NCBI RefSeq assembly: GCF_023149135.1
Contig: NZ_JAIWJX010000002.1
Span: forward strand, 3,100,001-3,164,000
Origin: Fictibacillus marinisediminis
GTDB taxonomy: Bacteria > Bacillota > Bacilli > Bacillales > Fictibacillaceae
Direction of reading: 5' to 3'
Length of the DNA stretch: 64,000 nucleotides
A model generated the notes under the pieces. It was not told where the DNA came from. It was given only the letters and a program-made list of their open reading frames with translations, and did not search any database. Numbering within the stretch: position 1 is the first letter of the stretch; every line of letters begins with the position of its first letter. Shown in pieces: positions 17,281 through 26,137 of the stretch. The translations under genes were made by a program, and so were the position numbers.

Positions 17281-17319
17281 TATTTTGCTTTTCTTACTCC
17301 TGGTAGCATGAGAGTATAA

Positions 17320-17703
17320 CTAGACGTTCTGTTCCCTCTGTTCGAAATAATGGATAGGACGGATCTCAATGCCCCAACCAAACTGCTCACCAGCTCTGAC
17401 TTGCGTGGTCGGATGTAGTAAGGCTATCCGAATCGCATCCTCCATGTCCTTTGCTTCAATGAGGAACGTACTGCCGATCAGCTCTTTGGTCTCTACAAAA
17501 GGACCGTCCGTAACCATTACCTTCCCGTTCTCCCGGCGCAAGCATTTGGTTTCTAAGTCGAGCCCAGCATCCATCATCACTTGACCGCTTTTGTAGAATT
17601 CCTTGAGGTGGGGCTGACATTCGCTCATGACAGCCTCAATCTCCGCCTTGGGACGGGCATCCATTTTTTCTTGATTGAAGTAACCTAAACATAGATATAT
17701 CAT
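17320..17703 (-). CDS. YCII-related (DGPF domain) protein
   Basis: 127-residue cytoplasmic protein of the dimeric alpha/beta-barrel superfamily. The domain signature is clear: KVMVTDGPFVETKELIGSTFLIEAKDMEDAIRIAL (about residues 62-96), with the DGPF-x-E-x-K-E core, and the C-terminal VEIRP-type strand is GIEIRP. Homologues are often found beside ECF sigma factors; their reaction is unknown. AAAGGAGA lies 7 bases before the ATG. A decayed second copy of the same family lies just upstream, suggesting an ancestral pair. Confidence 0.88.
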   Translation of the reverse strand: MIYLCLGYFNQEKMDARPKAEIEAVMSECQPHLKEFYKSGQVMMDAGLDLETKCLRRENGKVMVTDGPFVETKELIGSTFLIEAKDMEDAIRIALLHPTTQVRAGEQFGWGIEIRPIHYFEQREQNV

Positions 17704-17832
17704 TTTAACATCTCCTTTATATCATTGATATTGGCTTACATTTTGCTGTTTGTTTTAAGTCGACGATCGGCATACAGTAAAATGGACACATCACAAATTG
17801 TTTTTCTAGACTTTTTTCATCGGTTTTGCGTG

Positions 17833-18020
17833 TTATTCCTCCATACCTTCAGAGGCTCCAGCTCGGGTGCGTTGCGGGTAAAATCCATGTGGATCTGGCA
17901 TTCGCATCGCCCATTCTATTGCTTTTTCTCTAGATTTAACCTCTATGAGAGTAAAACCAGCAATCATCTCCTTTGATTCTGTAAATGGTCCATCTATTAC
18001 TCTTGGTTCCTGCCAGGTTC
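17833..18020 (-). pseudogene. Fragment of a second YCII/DGPF-family gene
   Basis: About 60 codons in one frame on the minus strand read PRVIDGPFTESKEMIAG, then FTLIEVKSREKAIEWAMRMP and end in a TAA. This is the C-terminal half of the same family as the intact neighbour, not a copy of it. The N-terminal half and the usual VEIRP end are missing, so it is a decayed relic. Confidence 0.7.
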
Positions 18021-18320
18021 AGGGTACGAGATTCGAATTCCGTTTGAGCTTGGATGAAGCCCTTCAGCGGCTAACAGAACACCTGCTTACACCAATTCCT
18101 CGTTATATTTCACATAGCCTCCTTACAACGAACGAGGAATTACAAAATCGACATGAAAAAATATTTTTTATAAAATATTTTAGACATTCATTACTATCGT
18201 TAAATTATTCAATAAAAAGTGGACAACACCTTTTGAGTTAGTGCAGCGATATCTATTTTTATCTCATTGAAAAGAAAGTCATTTAAGTTTCAATTCTTCA
18301 TAAACCCCTTTAGTTACAAA
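18021..18320. other. Gap with no recognisable gene
   Basis: Open frames here are short, lack ribosome sites and resemble nothing I know. The stretch separates two gene fragments and is probably decayed sequence. Confidence 0.4.
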
Positions 18321-18362
18321 AAAAAGCTTTACTTCTTATTGAAGTAAAGCGCCTTCTTTTTT
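18321..18362. terminator. Bidirectional terminator
   Basis: GCTTTACTTC/GAAGTAAAGC perfect 10-bp stem with a 5-base loop; T-rich on the plus strand and preceded by nine A, giving T on the minus strand. Confidence 0.75.
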
Positions 18363-18402
18363 TACTTGCACGATATTCAAAGCTTGCCCGGTCATAGTTA
18401 AG

Positions 18403-18639
18403 CGATCCAACAATTCATGATATTGCTAACAAATGCAATGTCCCCCCTAACAAATCGCTCTTGCCTGGACCATCCGTTTAAGCAACATCATAGCGATTCC
18501 AAAAACGGTTCAAAAAGAACATGTTATAGCAAATGCCGAAGCGGCAATGATTGAGTTTACTGAAGAAGATCTCAATAAACTTAATCAAGTATTTCCTGAA
18601 CCTACAAGGAAAAAAGGACTTTTTTATTTACATTTGTGA
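18403..18639 (+). pseudogene. C-terminal fragment of an aldo/keto reductase
   Basis: The plus strand encodes DPTIHDIANKCNVPP, then after a small shift QIALAWTIRLSNIIAIPKTV, EHVIANAEAAMIEFTEEDL and an ending PEPTRKKGLF. This is the NADPH-binding C terminus of a YtbE-like aldo/keto reductase ('AIPK ... E-x-x-x-x-N ... F-P-x-P-T-R-K'). Frameshift, internal stop and the missing front half mark it as a pseudogene. Confidence 0.75.
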
Positions 18640-18702
18640 TTGAAAATACGTAAAGAGAGGAACATAGAAAAGAGAGTATTTACTTATGGGGGCAGATAAA
18701 AG

Positions 18703-19368
18703 ATGAGCACGGAAATCAAAGCTTTTGTTTTTGATGCGTATGGAACATTATTTGATGTCCATTCTGTGAAGGAAAAATGCGAGGAATTCTATCCTGGAAA
18801 AGGAGAAAAAATCAGTCAGGTCTGGAGAACGAAACAAATTGAGTATTCTAATTTACGACAGCTTATGGGCAATTATGAGACGTTCTTAACGATTACAAAG
18901 GATGCCTTAAAATATGCCATTAAAGCCAGTGAAGAAGAATGGGGCGAGGAAAAAGAAAAGGCATTGATTGAAGCTTACTTGCAATTAACTCATTATCCTG
19001 AAGTAGAACGTGTACTTGTGCAGCTAAAAGATAAAACATTGGCCGTCTTCTCGAATGGTTCCCATGATATGCTTGATCCCTTAATCCAACAGTCCGGGCT
19101 CTCCCCTCTCTTTGACGCCATCATCAGTGTGGATGAAGTGAAACAGTATAAACCCACACCCGCTTCGTATGATCATGCGCTAAAAACATTGAATGTCAAA
19201 AGAGAAGAAGTATTATTCATGTCTTCCAACGGCTGGGACATTTCCGGAGCAAAAAACTTTGGATTTCGTACGGCATGGATCAATCGAAACGAGCTGCCCA
19301 TTGAGGAATTGAACCTTGCTCCTGATACCATATATTCTGATCTTAATGGAATTCTTAAGTGGAAATAA
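18703..19368 (+). CDS. Haloacid dehalogenase type II (HAD superfamily hydrolase)
   Basis: 221-residue cytoplasmic enzyme resembling L-2-haloacid dehalogenases, which displace halide through an aspartyl ester. Motif I is FVFDAYGTLFDV with nucleophile Asp near residue 10, motif II VFSNGSHD, motif III lysine in KQYKPTPASY, and motif IV MSSNGWDISGAKNFGF. The Ser-Asn-Gly of motif II and 'SSNGWD' are specific to the type II subgroup. GGGGG precedes the ATG at about 9 bases. The real substrate may not be a haloacid. Confidence 0.9.
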   Translation: MSTEIKAFVFDAYGTLFDVHSVKEKCEEFYPGKGEKISQVWRTKQIEYSNLRQLMGNYETFLTITKDALKYAIKASEEEWGEEKEKALIEAYLQLTHYPEVERVLVQLKDKTLAVFSNGSHDMLDPLIQQSGLSPLFDAIISVDEVKQYKPTPASYDHALKTLNVKREEVLFMSSNGWDISGAKNFGFRTAWINRNELPIEELNLAPDTIYSDLNGILKWK

Positions 19369-19373
19369 TAAAG

Positions 19374-19408
19374 AGGGAGAAGCCGTCATGGCTTCTCCCT
19401 GTATTTTT
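19374..19408. terminator. Bidirectional terminator between convergent genes
   Basis: AGGGAGAAGCC/GGCTTCTCCCT perfect 11-bp stem with a 5-base loop and T runs. It overlaps the last codons of the convergent sporulenol synthase gene. Confidence 0.85.
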
Positions 19409-21233
19409 CCCTGTAATGGCATAGAGCAAGAAGTGGCCAGACATGATTATAGCTATGGTAATAGATATAAAAGCTTCCTGGCAACCCAGCGCCTGTTGGG
19501 TAGGTCAGGCTTTGAATATTATAATTTCCACGGTTTAATAAATAATCAATGCCTCTTTTTATGGTGCTGTTCGGTGTGGGACAAGCAGTGATCAAGGCAT
19601 CAAGTGCCCAGGCTGTCTGGGTTATGGTGCTGTATGAAAGGGAAATATATTTCTTTTCGATATCACTTCTGCATGATTCTCCCCAGCCACCGTCGGAATG
19701 CTGAATTTCTGTCAGCCATCCTATTGCCTTTTGAATGGTGCGGTCTTGCTTACAAAAGCCCGCTGCCATCAATCCTGTCACACTTGCCCAGGTTCCGTAA
19801 ATGTAACTAATTCCCCAGCGGCCGTACCAGGAACCGTCATTTTCCTGATTTCTTTTTAACCATTGCACTGCTGCTTTAATCCGAGGAGACGGCAGCAGCA
19901 AACCGTCATAGTTACCAAAAAATTCGAGGGTGCGTCCTGTGAGATCAGCAGTGGAAGGATCCGTAAGGGCATCTTCCGCGTTTTCAACAGGCAAAATCCG
20001 CAGCCATTTTTTATTGGTGTCCTTCTCAAAAGCCCCCCACCCTCCATCCTTATTCTGCATGGATAACAGCCAGTCTCTTCCTCTTTTATAGGCATGATTT
20101 AGGTTCTTGTTTATTCTTTGGTATCGGTTTATTGTTCGAAGGGCAGCCTGTGTGTCATCTACATCAGGATGGCGGGTATTGCCTTCACTGAAACCCCATC
20201 CGCCTGGAGATGCATCCGGATTATGATACTTCCAATCACCATAGCTTGAATGCTGATTCTTCAGGAGGAACTGAAGGCTTCTTTTTAGACTGGGATGTGT
20301 AGAGGCAACCCCGGAAGACAATAAAGCATAGTTTATCAGAGAGGTGTCCCATATAGTGGAGGGAGAATTTTGGATATGAAAGGTCTGACCGTTATAGCAT
20401 AACAAGGAAATAAGGCCATGAACGGCTTGTTTTATAATTGGTGAATCCTTCTTATAGCCGATTGAGATAAGCCCATACACCATAAGAAAGCTGGTACTTG
20501 CATAGTTAAGCAATGTACCGTCGGCTTCAATATGCTTTAAAATATAGTTTTCCAGAAAGGCAGTTTGATAAGAATACGAAGCCTTTCTACGAGTAACCTG
20601 TGTCTCTTCCCATAAGCCATCTTCCATTTTTGTATACAAATGTTTCAGACACGGCGTGCTGCCGCTTCGTAATTGGAACTTTTGTGACATACCCAACAAA
20701 ACGGGGGCAAAATGTGCCCTGGCATAGCTGCTGATATCATAAAAGTTTAAGTTAGCTTTCTCCATTATTCGAAAAATCCTTGCAGGATCAACTGTATGTT
20801 TCGGCCAGGGGTACAGGCCGTTAAATGCAAAAAAGACTTTTGTCATCAAACTTACTTTTTTTAAACCGCCCTGATTTCTAATAAAACTGGCGGCTTGCTT
20901 TAGACGGTTTATCTCATTTGACACGTACCCTGAAAAGAGGAGAGCGGTATACGCTTCTGCTGTCGCCGTCAGATTTCCCTTTTCCTCATCAGGATAGGCC
21001 TTCCACACTCCATTCGTTTCCTGCTTGGACAACAATCGTTGAACGAGCCGCAGAATCAGTTTTTCGTCTTCCCATCCCAGAGTCCGTAATAAAATAATCA
21101 TGTAGGCGTCAGTCATTAAAGCATTTTCGAAGCAAAACCTCCATGATCCATCCTGTTCCTGCAGCTCAAGAAGGCGGGAACTGCGGCTTTCAATTTCCCT
21201 ATTTACCTCAGCAAGTCTGTACATGGCATCCAT
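19386..21233 (-). CDS. sqhC: Squalene-hopene/sporulenol cyclase (SqhC-like)
   Basis: Terpenoid cyclase, about 615 residues. In B. subtilis SqhC cyclises a C35 prenyl-curcumene to sporulenol, a lipid that protects spores. The protonating DXDD motif is present as HPDVDDTQAAL (about residue 360), and QW repeats run through both halves: QEQDGSWRF, QETNGVWKAY, SMQNKDGGWGAF, NQENDGSWYGRWG, IQHSDGGWGES. The length fits the Bacillus enzymes. The start is uncertain: ATG 21233 is used; GTG 21236 and ATG 21224 are alternatives, the last with GGAG at 11 bases. No tetraprenyl-curcumene synthase gene is adjacent. Confidence 0.92.
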   Translation of the reverse strand: MDAMYRLAEVNREIESRSSRLLELQEQDGSWRFCFENALMTDAYMIILLRTLGWEDEKLILRLVQRLLSKQETNGVWKAYPDEEKGNLTATAEAYTALLFSGYVSNEINRLKQAASFIRNQGGLKKVSLMTKVFFAFNGLYPWPKHTVDPARIFRIMEKANLNFYDISSYARAHFAPVLLGMSQKFQLRSGSTPCLKHLYTKMEDGLWEETQVTRRKASYSYQTAFLENYILKHIEADGTLLNYASTSFLMVYGLISIGYKKDSPIIKQAVHGLISLLCYNGQTFHIQNSPSTIWDTSLINYALLSSGVASTHPSLKRSLQFLLKNQHSSYGDWKYHNPDASPGGWGFSEGNTRHPDVDDTQAALRTINRYQRINKNLNHAYKRGRDWLLSMQNKDGGWGAFEKDTNKKWLRILPVENAEDALTDPSTADLTGRTLEFFGNYDGLLLPSPRIKAAVQWLKRNQENDGSWYGRWGISYIYGTWASVTGLMAAGFCKQDRTIQKAIGWLTEIQHSDGGWGESCRSDIEKKYISLSYSTITQTAWALDALITACPTPNSTIKRGIDYLLNRGNYNIQSLTYPTGAGLPGSFYIYYHSYNHVWPLLALCHYREKYREKP

Positions 21234-21401
21234 CACTCCGGTTAAGTCCCCTTGGCAGTTGCTTTCTGCCTATAATGTATGTGTGTAAAAGGGTACCGGT
21301 GACTGATATCTTTAATGCCAAATTTTTTCTAAGATTAAAAGATTGATATACTATTTACACTCTATTATTTTGCATGCATAAAATAGGTCATCAATGAGGG
21401 A

Positions 21402-22160
21402 GTGATACTAATCAATAACTTACATAGCAAAATTGCACTCGTAACCGGAGGATCAAAAGGCCTTGGCAGACATATCAGCGCAGCCTTGGCACAATCAGGA
21501 GCAACCGTCATCGTCAATTATGCACACAGCCGGGAAACTGCCCTCCAAACCGTCGACTTCATTCAATCCAGCGGAGGAAAAGCATTTGCTGTTCAAGGCG
21601 ACGTAACAAATGAAGAATCCCTAAATCACCTAGTTAAAGAAAGCGAAGAGATAACGGGCGAGACAATTGATATTTTGGTAAACAACGCTACCGGCCCGCA
21701 GCCAGAGCTCTCACTTGAAGAAAGCACATGGGATGACTATTTGGATCAGCTGAACTTTTTTGTGAAAGCTCCTCTGTTATTAACGAAGGCGGTCTTGCCG
21801 GGGATGAAAGAAAAAGGAGAAGGCCGAATCATTAACATTGGAAGTGAGGTCATCCAATTAGGGAACGCAAACTTTGCAAACTATGTAACTGCGAAATCCG
21901 CTCAGCTTGGGATGACCCGATCTTGGGCGAATGAACTCGGACGTTTTGGAATCACGGTGAACCTGCTGAACCCCGGCTTTATACCAGTGGAGCGGCATGA
22001 AGGGATCGATCCAAGTGACTATCAAAAGGGAGTTCCCCTCGGCCGTATGGGAGAACCACTTGATATCGGAAACGCGGCTGTATTCTTGGCCTCTCATGAA
22101 GCCAAGTTCATCACCGGACAATCACTATCCGTGAACGGCGGGAAAACGTTTGGTATATAA
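21402..22160 (+). CDS. SDR family oxidoreductase (FabG-like 3-oxoacyl-ACP reductase)
   Basis: Rossmann-fold NAD(P)H-dependent reductase, about 252 residues. Cofactor motif VTGGSKGLGRHI near residue 15, NNAT around 95, catalytic Ser in INIGSEVI and Tyr-Lys in NYVTAKSAQ, and a C-terminal GQSLSVNGGKTFG typical of FabG paralogues. The GTG start follows GAGGGA with no gap, so the exact start is doubtful. It faces away from sqhC and precedes a DUF1259 gene by 75 bases. The substrate is unknown; it is unlikely to be the essential FabG because no other fatty-acid genes are near. Confidence 0.87.
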   Translation: MILINNLHSKIALVTGGSKGLGRHISAALAQSGATVIVNYAHSRETALQTVDFIQSSGGKAFAVQGDVTNEESLNHLVKESEEITGETIDILVNNATGPQPELSLEESTWDDYLDQLNFFVKAPLLLTKAVLPGMKEKGEGRIINIGSEVIQLGNANFANYVTAKSAQLGMTRSWANELGRFGITVNLLNPGFIPVERHEGIDPSDYQKGVPLGRMGEPLDIGNAAVFLASHEAKFITGQSLSVNGGKTFGI

Positions 22161-22235
22161 CTTCTTCATTCCCTTTTGATTCATGCACCCAGTTAACGGT
22201 TCCTTCATATTTTAATGGAAAAAGGAAGGTCTCTC

Positions 22236-22637
22236 ATGCCCTCTTTTGGCCAGTTGTGTCAGCAATACGCCCAAATATTGAATGGAACTCCCAAGGTTGA
22301 ACATGGGGTATGCTCGGTAGAGTTTCAGCGCAACCTGCACGTAACCATTCAAGGACGTCCGAGCCGCGGCGAACTTCATGCTGGTCTGACGTTTGAATCT
22401 GTGGATCAGGAAGGAAAGGCACTCAACCTGGGGGAAATCGTTCTATTAGAAGAAGAAGTACCTTTGTTTACAAGTATTCTTGTTAAAAATAAAATCATTA
22501 TAAGCGCACTTCATAATCATTGGATGTATACAAAACCGAGCATCCTTTATCTTCATTTTCAATCTGTTGAATCTCCCTTAACGTTTGCTCATAAAATGTC
22601 AGAAGCATTCAGAGCTCTAAAAATTAATGTCTCATGA
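22236..22637 (+). CDS. DUF1259 domain protein
   Basis: About 133 residues. DUF1259 features are the conserved SALHNHWMYTKPSILYLHFQS near the C terminus and a beta-rich front with GELHAGLTFESVD. Relatives include the LppY/LpqO group and many secreted metal-binding-like proteins; this one lacks a signal peptide. GGAAGG stands 6 bases before the ATG; an ATG 21 bases upstream has no ribosome site. Histidines in the H-N-H motif could bind metal, but the activity is unknown. Confidence 0.8.
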   Translation: MPSFGQLCQQYAQILNGTPKVEHGVCSVEFQRNLHVTIQGRPSRGELHAGLTFESVDQEGKALNLGEIVLLEEEVPLFTSILVKNKIIISALHNHWMYTKPSILYLHFQSVESPLTFAHKMSEAFRALKINVS

Positions 22638-22655
22638 TACACTAACTAAGTTATT

Positions 22656-22685
22656 AAGCCCCTTGGGAGATCAAGGGGCTTTTCT
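22656..22685 (+). terminator. Terminator after DUF1259 gene
   Basis: AAGCCCCTTG/CAAGGGGCTT perfect 10-bp stem with a 6-base loop, followed by TTCT. It lies directly before the truncated CGNR gene. Confidence 0.85.
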
Positions 22686-22727
22686 ACTTACGAAAGACTG
22701 GCATTATGGGGATGGGAAGCCGGGGCC

Positions 22728-23201
22728 TTGACAGCGGAAAATCAGATGGGATCTCAATTAAAGCTTGCAGCTGAGCACCCTGAGAAGGCTCGGCGTACAC
22801 TTGAACAAGTTATTGAATTTAAAGAGGCACTTTATCGTATATTATCCTCTGCAGTACAAAGTAAGCCGTTTAACCCTGCAGATTTAGGCTTGATAAATGC
22901 AGCATTAGATAGGGCCAATGATTTTATGATCATAGAATACTGTGAACAAAACGAATTCACCTTTGCCTTCAAAGGCCAGGCTGATGAATTGGATGGAATG
23001 CTTTGGCCTGTCATAAAGTCGGCTGTTGATCTCCTTATGTCGAAGGAACTTAAGAAGGTAAAGATGTGCGAGGGCGGCACATGCGGCTGGATTTTTATCG
23101 ATACAACCCGAAACCGCAGCCGCCGCTGGTGCTCCATGGACGATTGCGGCAACCCGGAAAAGGCAAGGCGTCATTATAAGAGGAAGACCAGCCAAAAATA
23201 A
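22728..23201 (+). CDS. CGNR zinc-finger (ABATE domain) protein, N-terminally truncated
   Basis: Probable stress-response transcriptional regulator. The C terminus has the full CGNR zinc finger: KMCEGGTCGWIFIDTTRNRSRRWC and MDDCGNPEKARRHY, with four Cys ligands. The ABATE domain in front is incomplete. Reading upstream gives a few more in-frame residues (STYERLALWGWEAG) up to the preceding terminator, but the family's usual first 30 residues ('LALDFVNT') are missing. The TTG at 22728 and ATG at 22743 are weak starts. Either the gene lost its beginning or it is expressed as a short form. Confidence 0.75.
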   Translation: MTAENQMGSQLKLAAEHPEKARRTLEQVIEFKEALYRILSSAVQSKPFNPADLGLINAALDRANDFMIIEYCEQNEFTFAFKGQADELDGMLWPVIKSAVDLLMSKELKKVKMCEGGTCGWIFIDTTRNRSRRWCSMDDCGNPEKARRHYKRKTSQK

Positions 23202-23215
23202 ACGTAAATACAGCC

Positions 23216-23240
23216 CATGGACAAAATCCATGATCTTTTT
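23216..23240 (+). terminator. Terminator after CGNR gene
   Basis: CATGGA/TCCATG 6-bp stem with a 5-base loop and ATCTTTTT tail, 15 bases past the stop. Confidence 0.65.
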
Positions 23241-23244
23241 CCAT

Positions 23245-24432
23245 CTACTGCTTTACTTTTTTAAACGCCTCTTCTGTATACTTATTCTTCGGATTCCAGA
23301 GCAAGTACTCATCCACACCAAGCTCCTGCCCAGCCCGAATCTGATCCCTCACCTGCTGTGGCCCGTATTCAATATGGCCGTCCACCCAGGTGGCAGTGAA
23401 ATCCTGGTACCACGGACGGATTTCACCGACCGGTTTCTTTTGTTTTTCGAGCACCTTGTCCCGGTCGACAGCATACTGGAGAGCCTTCTTGATCAGTTCA
23501 TACGGCTTGGCATCCGGAACACTTATGCCGTACACCCCTGGTCCGTAATGGGACGGGTACGTCATTGGGCTGATCACATCGACTGTCGGAGTAACTGACT
23601 CCCACTGCTGGCCGATGCCGGAATCGTCTTTTTGGCTTGTGGACACACCGAACACATCGGCTGATACTTTGACGCCGTATGGCTTCAGATCCTTTTTCGC
23701 ATAAAGAAGGAAGTCGTGAATGTTTTGCTCTTTAGACTTTTTATCCGGGTTATCAAACTTCACTTCACGATCCACCTGCGCCCCGTTGTCGGGGAATCGG
23801 ACATAGTCGAACTGAATCTCATCAAACCCTTGCTTTGCAGCTTCTTTCGCAACGGAGGTCACATAGGACCAATATTCTTCATTATACGGATCAACCCAGG
23901 GAATGCCGTCGTTGTAATACAAGCCACCGCTTTTCTTCTTCATGGCATACTCTGGTTTTTTCTTAGCCATATAAGGATCCTTAAAGGTAACGATCCTGGC
24001 AATTGTATATATGTCTTTGTTCTTCAGCACTTTCATCCGCTGAGAGATATTGCTGATTTTCGGGTGCTGATCTGAGCCGTATTGATTAACGGCAGGCACC
24101 TTTGAATCGTATGTAATCTTCCCGTCATCTTCTTTTACATCTACCACGAGTGCATTGAGTTCTGTATCATCCACCAGCTTGACCAATTCATTAAACTTTT
24201 CATTATTTCCGGCGGATGCTCCTGACATGTAGACTCCCTTTACTTTCACATCTTTCGGTTTTTTAACAGGAACTTTCCTTTCCTTTGCTGCTTCTTCTTT
24301 CTTTACCGGCTGGTCTTTTGCTTTCGTTTCATTCGTTGCGCTTCCCGACGTCTTTTCTGCGGTCCCGCATCCAGCCAGTCCGCCAACTACAAGCAGACAG
24401 GTTAACGAAATGCTTCCGAACGCTCTCTTCAT
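23245..24432 (-). CDS. Putative glycoside hydrolase lipoprotein (DUF4015)
   Basis: 395 residues. A lipoprotein signal peptide ends in LAGCG (Cys about 22), then a Lys/Glu-rich spacer. The remainder is the DUF4015 TIM-barrel-like domain: VKGVYMSGASAG, LNALVVDVKEDDG, FDEIQFDYVRFPD, GVKVSADVFG, SPMTYPSHYGPGVYG and PWYQDF. The Asp/Glu-rich strand ends resemble GH13/GH-like barrels, and relatives are annotated as putative glycoside hydrolases acting on cell-surface polysaccharide. It would act outside the membrane. No other polysaccharide gene lies nearby. About 75 bases upstream, AAGCGCTT (24504-24519) weakly resembles a catabolite-response element. Confidence 0.85.
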   Translation of the reverse strand: MKRAFGSISLTCLLVVGGLAGCGTAEKTSGSATNETKAKDQPVKKEEAAKERKVPVKKPKDVKVKGVYMSGASAGNNEKFNELVKLVDDTELNALVVDVKEDDGKITYDSKVPAVNQYGSDQHPKISNISQRMKVLKNKDIYTIARIVTFKDPYMAKKKPEYAMKKKSGGLYYNDGIPWVDPYNEEYWSYVTSVAKEAAKQGFDEIQFDYVRFPDNGAQVDREVKFDNPDKKSKEQNIHDFLLYAKKDLKPYGVKVSADVFGVSTSQKDDSGIGQQWESVTPTVDVISPMTYPSHYGPGVYGISVPDAKPYELIKKALQYAVDRDKVLEKQKKPVGEIRPWYQDFTATWVDGHIEYGPQQVRDQIRAGQELGVDEYLLWNPKNKYTEEAFKKVKQ

Positions 24433-24636
24433 CTGGTGCTTCCCTCCCCTGATGTAGCATCTAACTATGTTCTATGGTTCGCAGTGTTAATACCCTCTTT
24501 TAGAGAGTTTAAGCGCTTTCTCTGTTTTTTTAACAATCTTTTAATAGAAGAAAGAGAGAACTGATTACCAACTGGTTTTATTTGGTCATACTAAAGGGAA
24601 ATAAGTAAATAACTCGCAGAAGTTAACTTGCCATAT

Positions 24637-26028
24637 ATGTCGCAGGAAAGGTTGGTGCAGGAGTTGAAGAAAGAAGAAGATTTGCAGCGTGGGTTGAAAA
24701 ATCGGCATATCCAGCTGATCGCCATCGGCGGAGCGATTGGAACCGGTCTTTTTTTAGGCGCGGGAAAATCGATTCACCTGGCGGGGCCGTCCATCATGCT
24801 GAATTACGCACTTATTGGAGTTATGCTGTTTTTTATGATGCGTGCCTTGGGTGAAATGCTCATGTACAGCCCGACATCCGGCTCGTTCACTCACTTTGCC
24901 GAATCGTTCATCGGGCCGTGGGCAGGTTTTATCACGGGGTGGACGTACTGGTTCTGCTGGATCGTAACAGGAATGGCCGAAATTACAGCAGTCGGATTGT
25001 ATGTGAAATACTGGTTTCCGAGTATTCCTCAATGGCTGACGGCACTGGCCGCTGTACTTGTTTTGCTGCTCATTAATATGTCGGCGGTTAAAGCGTTCGG
25101 GGAGATTGAATTCTGGTTCGCTCTTATTAAAATCATTACCATTATTGCGCTCATTGGTATTGGAATCGTGCTGATCGTCATGGGCTATGAAAGCCATGGC
25201 ACTCAGGCTTCATTATCCAATCTCGTAAATCATGGCGGATTTTTCCCGAACGGTTCATCAGGCTTTGTTCTTGCCTTTCAAATGGCACTCTTCGCATTCG
25301 CAGGAGTGGAGCTTGTCGGCGTAACAGCCGGTGAAGCACAGGATCCAGATAAAACCTTGCCAAGTGCCATCAACAACATCCCAGCACGGATTCTTCTCTT
25401 TTATATCGGGTCACTGATCGTCCTCATGTCAATTTATCCATGGGATAAAATCGATCCAGACACAAGCCCGTTCGTTTCGGTCTTTAAGTTGATCGGTATT
25501 CCGGCAGCATCGGGCATCATCAATTTCGTCGTCCTCACTTCCGCAATGTCGTCTTGCAACAGTGGCCTGTTCAGTACGGGACGAATGCTTTACACACTGT
25601 CGAATGAAGGAAAAGCACCTAAAAAGCTTGGATTGCTAAACAAAAAGCAAGTTCCGGCACCCGCTCTTATCGTTTCAACATTTTTCCTTTCGTTTGGCGT
25701 TTTGCTCAATTATTTATTGCCGGAGGAAGTGTTCACGCTGGTGACAAGCATCGCGACCATCTGCTTCATCTGGGTATGGGGAATCATCCTGGTCGCTCAT
25801 CTCCGCTTCCGGAAACTAAAGCCTGAGGACGCGAAAAAGAGTGCATTTAAAATGCCGCTTTCGCCGGTGATTAACTGGATCGTACTGGCATTCTTCGCTT
25901 TTATGATCGTTGTGCTTGGTTTTGCGGCAGATACACGTATCGCCCTGCTCATTACACCTGTCTGGTTTGTGATTTTGATCATCGCTTACATGATTACAAA
26001 AAGAAACACTGAAAAAAGCGTTCGTTAG
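24637..26028 (+). CDS. Amino-acid permease (AAT/APC family, AapA/CycA-like)
   Basis: About 463 residues, twelve transmembrane helices. The N-terminal signature LKNRHIQLIAIGGAIGTGLFLGAG is that of the AAT group, with SGSFTHFAESFIGPWAGF and GVELVGVTAGEAQDPDKTLP following. Closest look-alikes transport alanine, serine, glycine or gamma-aminobutyrate; the sequence does not decide. The start is unclear: ATG 24637 is used, and TTG 24664, giving MKKEEDLQRG, is also plausible. No terminator is obvious after it; the fdhF promoter follows. Confidence 0.88.
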   Translation: MSQERLVQELKKEEDLQRGLKNRHIQLIAIGGAIGTGLFLGAGKSIHLAGPSIMLNYALIGVMLFFMMRALGEMLMYSPTSGSFTHFAESFIGPWAGFITGWTYWFCWIVTGMAEITAVGLYVKYWFPSIPQWLTALAAVLVLLLINMSAVKAFGEIEFWFALIKIITIIALIGIGIVLIVMGYESHGTQASLSNLVNHGGFFPNGSSGFVLAFQMALFAFAGVELVGVTAGEAQDPDKTLPSAINNIPARILLFYIGSLIVLMSIYPWDKIDPDTSPFVSVFKLIGIPAASGIINFVVLTSAMSSCNSGLFSTGRMLYTLSNEGKAPKKLGLLNKKQVPAPALIVSTFFLSFGVLLNYLLPEEVFTLVTSIATICFIWVWGIILVAHLRFRKLKPEDAKKSAFKMPLSPVINWIVLAFFAFMIVVLGFAADTRIALLITPVWFVILIIAYMITKRNTEKSVR

Positions 26029-26103
26029 TTTTAAAATATCACAGAAAAAAGAGGAAGGAAGCTGCTTCTATATAACAAGGTTTCTGTTAAACTCACAATG
26101 TAT

Positions 26104-26131
26104 TTGAAACACTTGCCCAACGTGATATAAT
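26104..26131 (+). promoter_or_regulatory. Probable sigma-A promoter of the fdhF operon
   Basis: TTGAAA (26104-26109), a 16-base spacer and TATAAT (26126-26131). The start would fall near 26138, giving a leader of about 185 bases before fdhF. Confidence 0.6.
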
Positions 26132-26137
26132 AAAAAA

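Noticed and set aside
17945..18241. Open frame with a helical look
   Set aside because: It overlaps the YCII pseudogene and has no ribosome site or homology I recognise.
23716..24075. Plus-strand frame
   Set aside because: Antisense of the DUF4015 gene; hydrophobic stretches come from the opposite strand.
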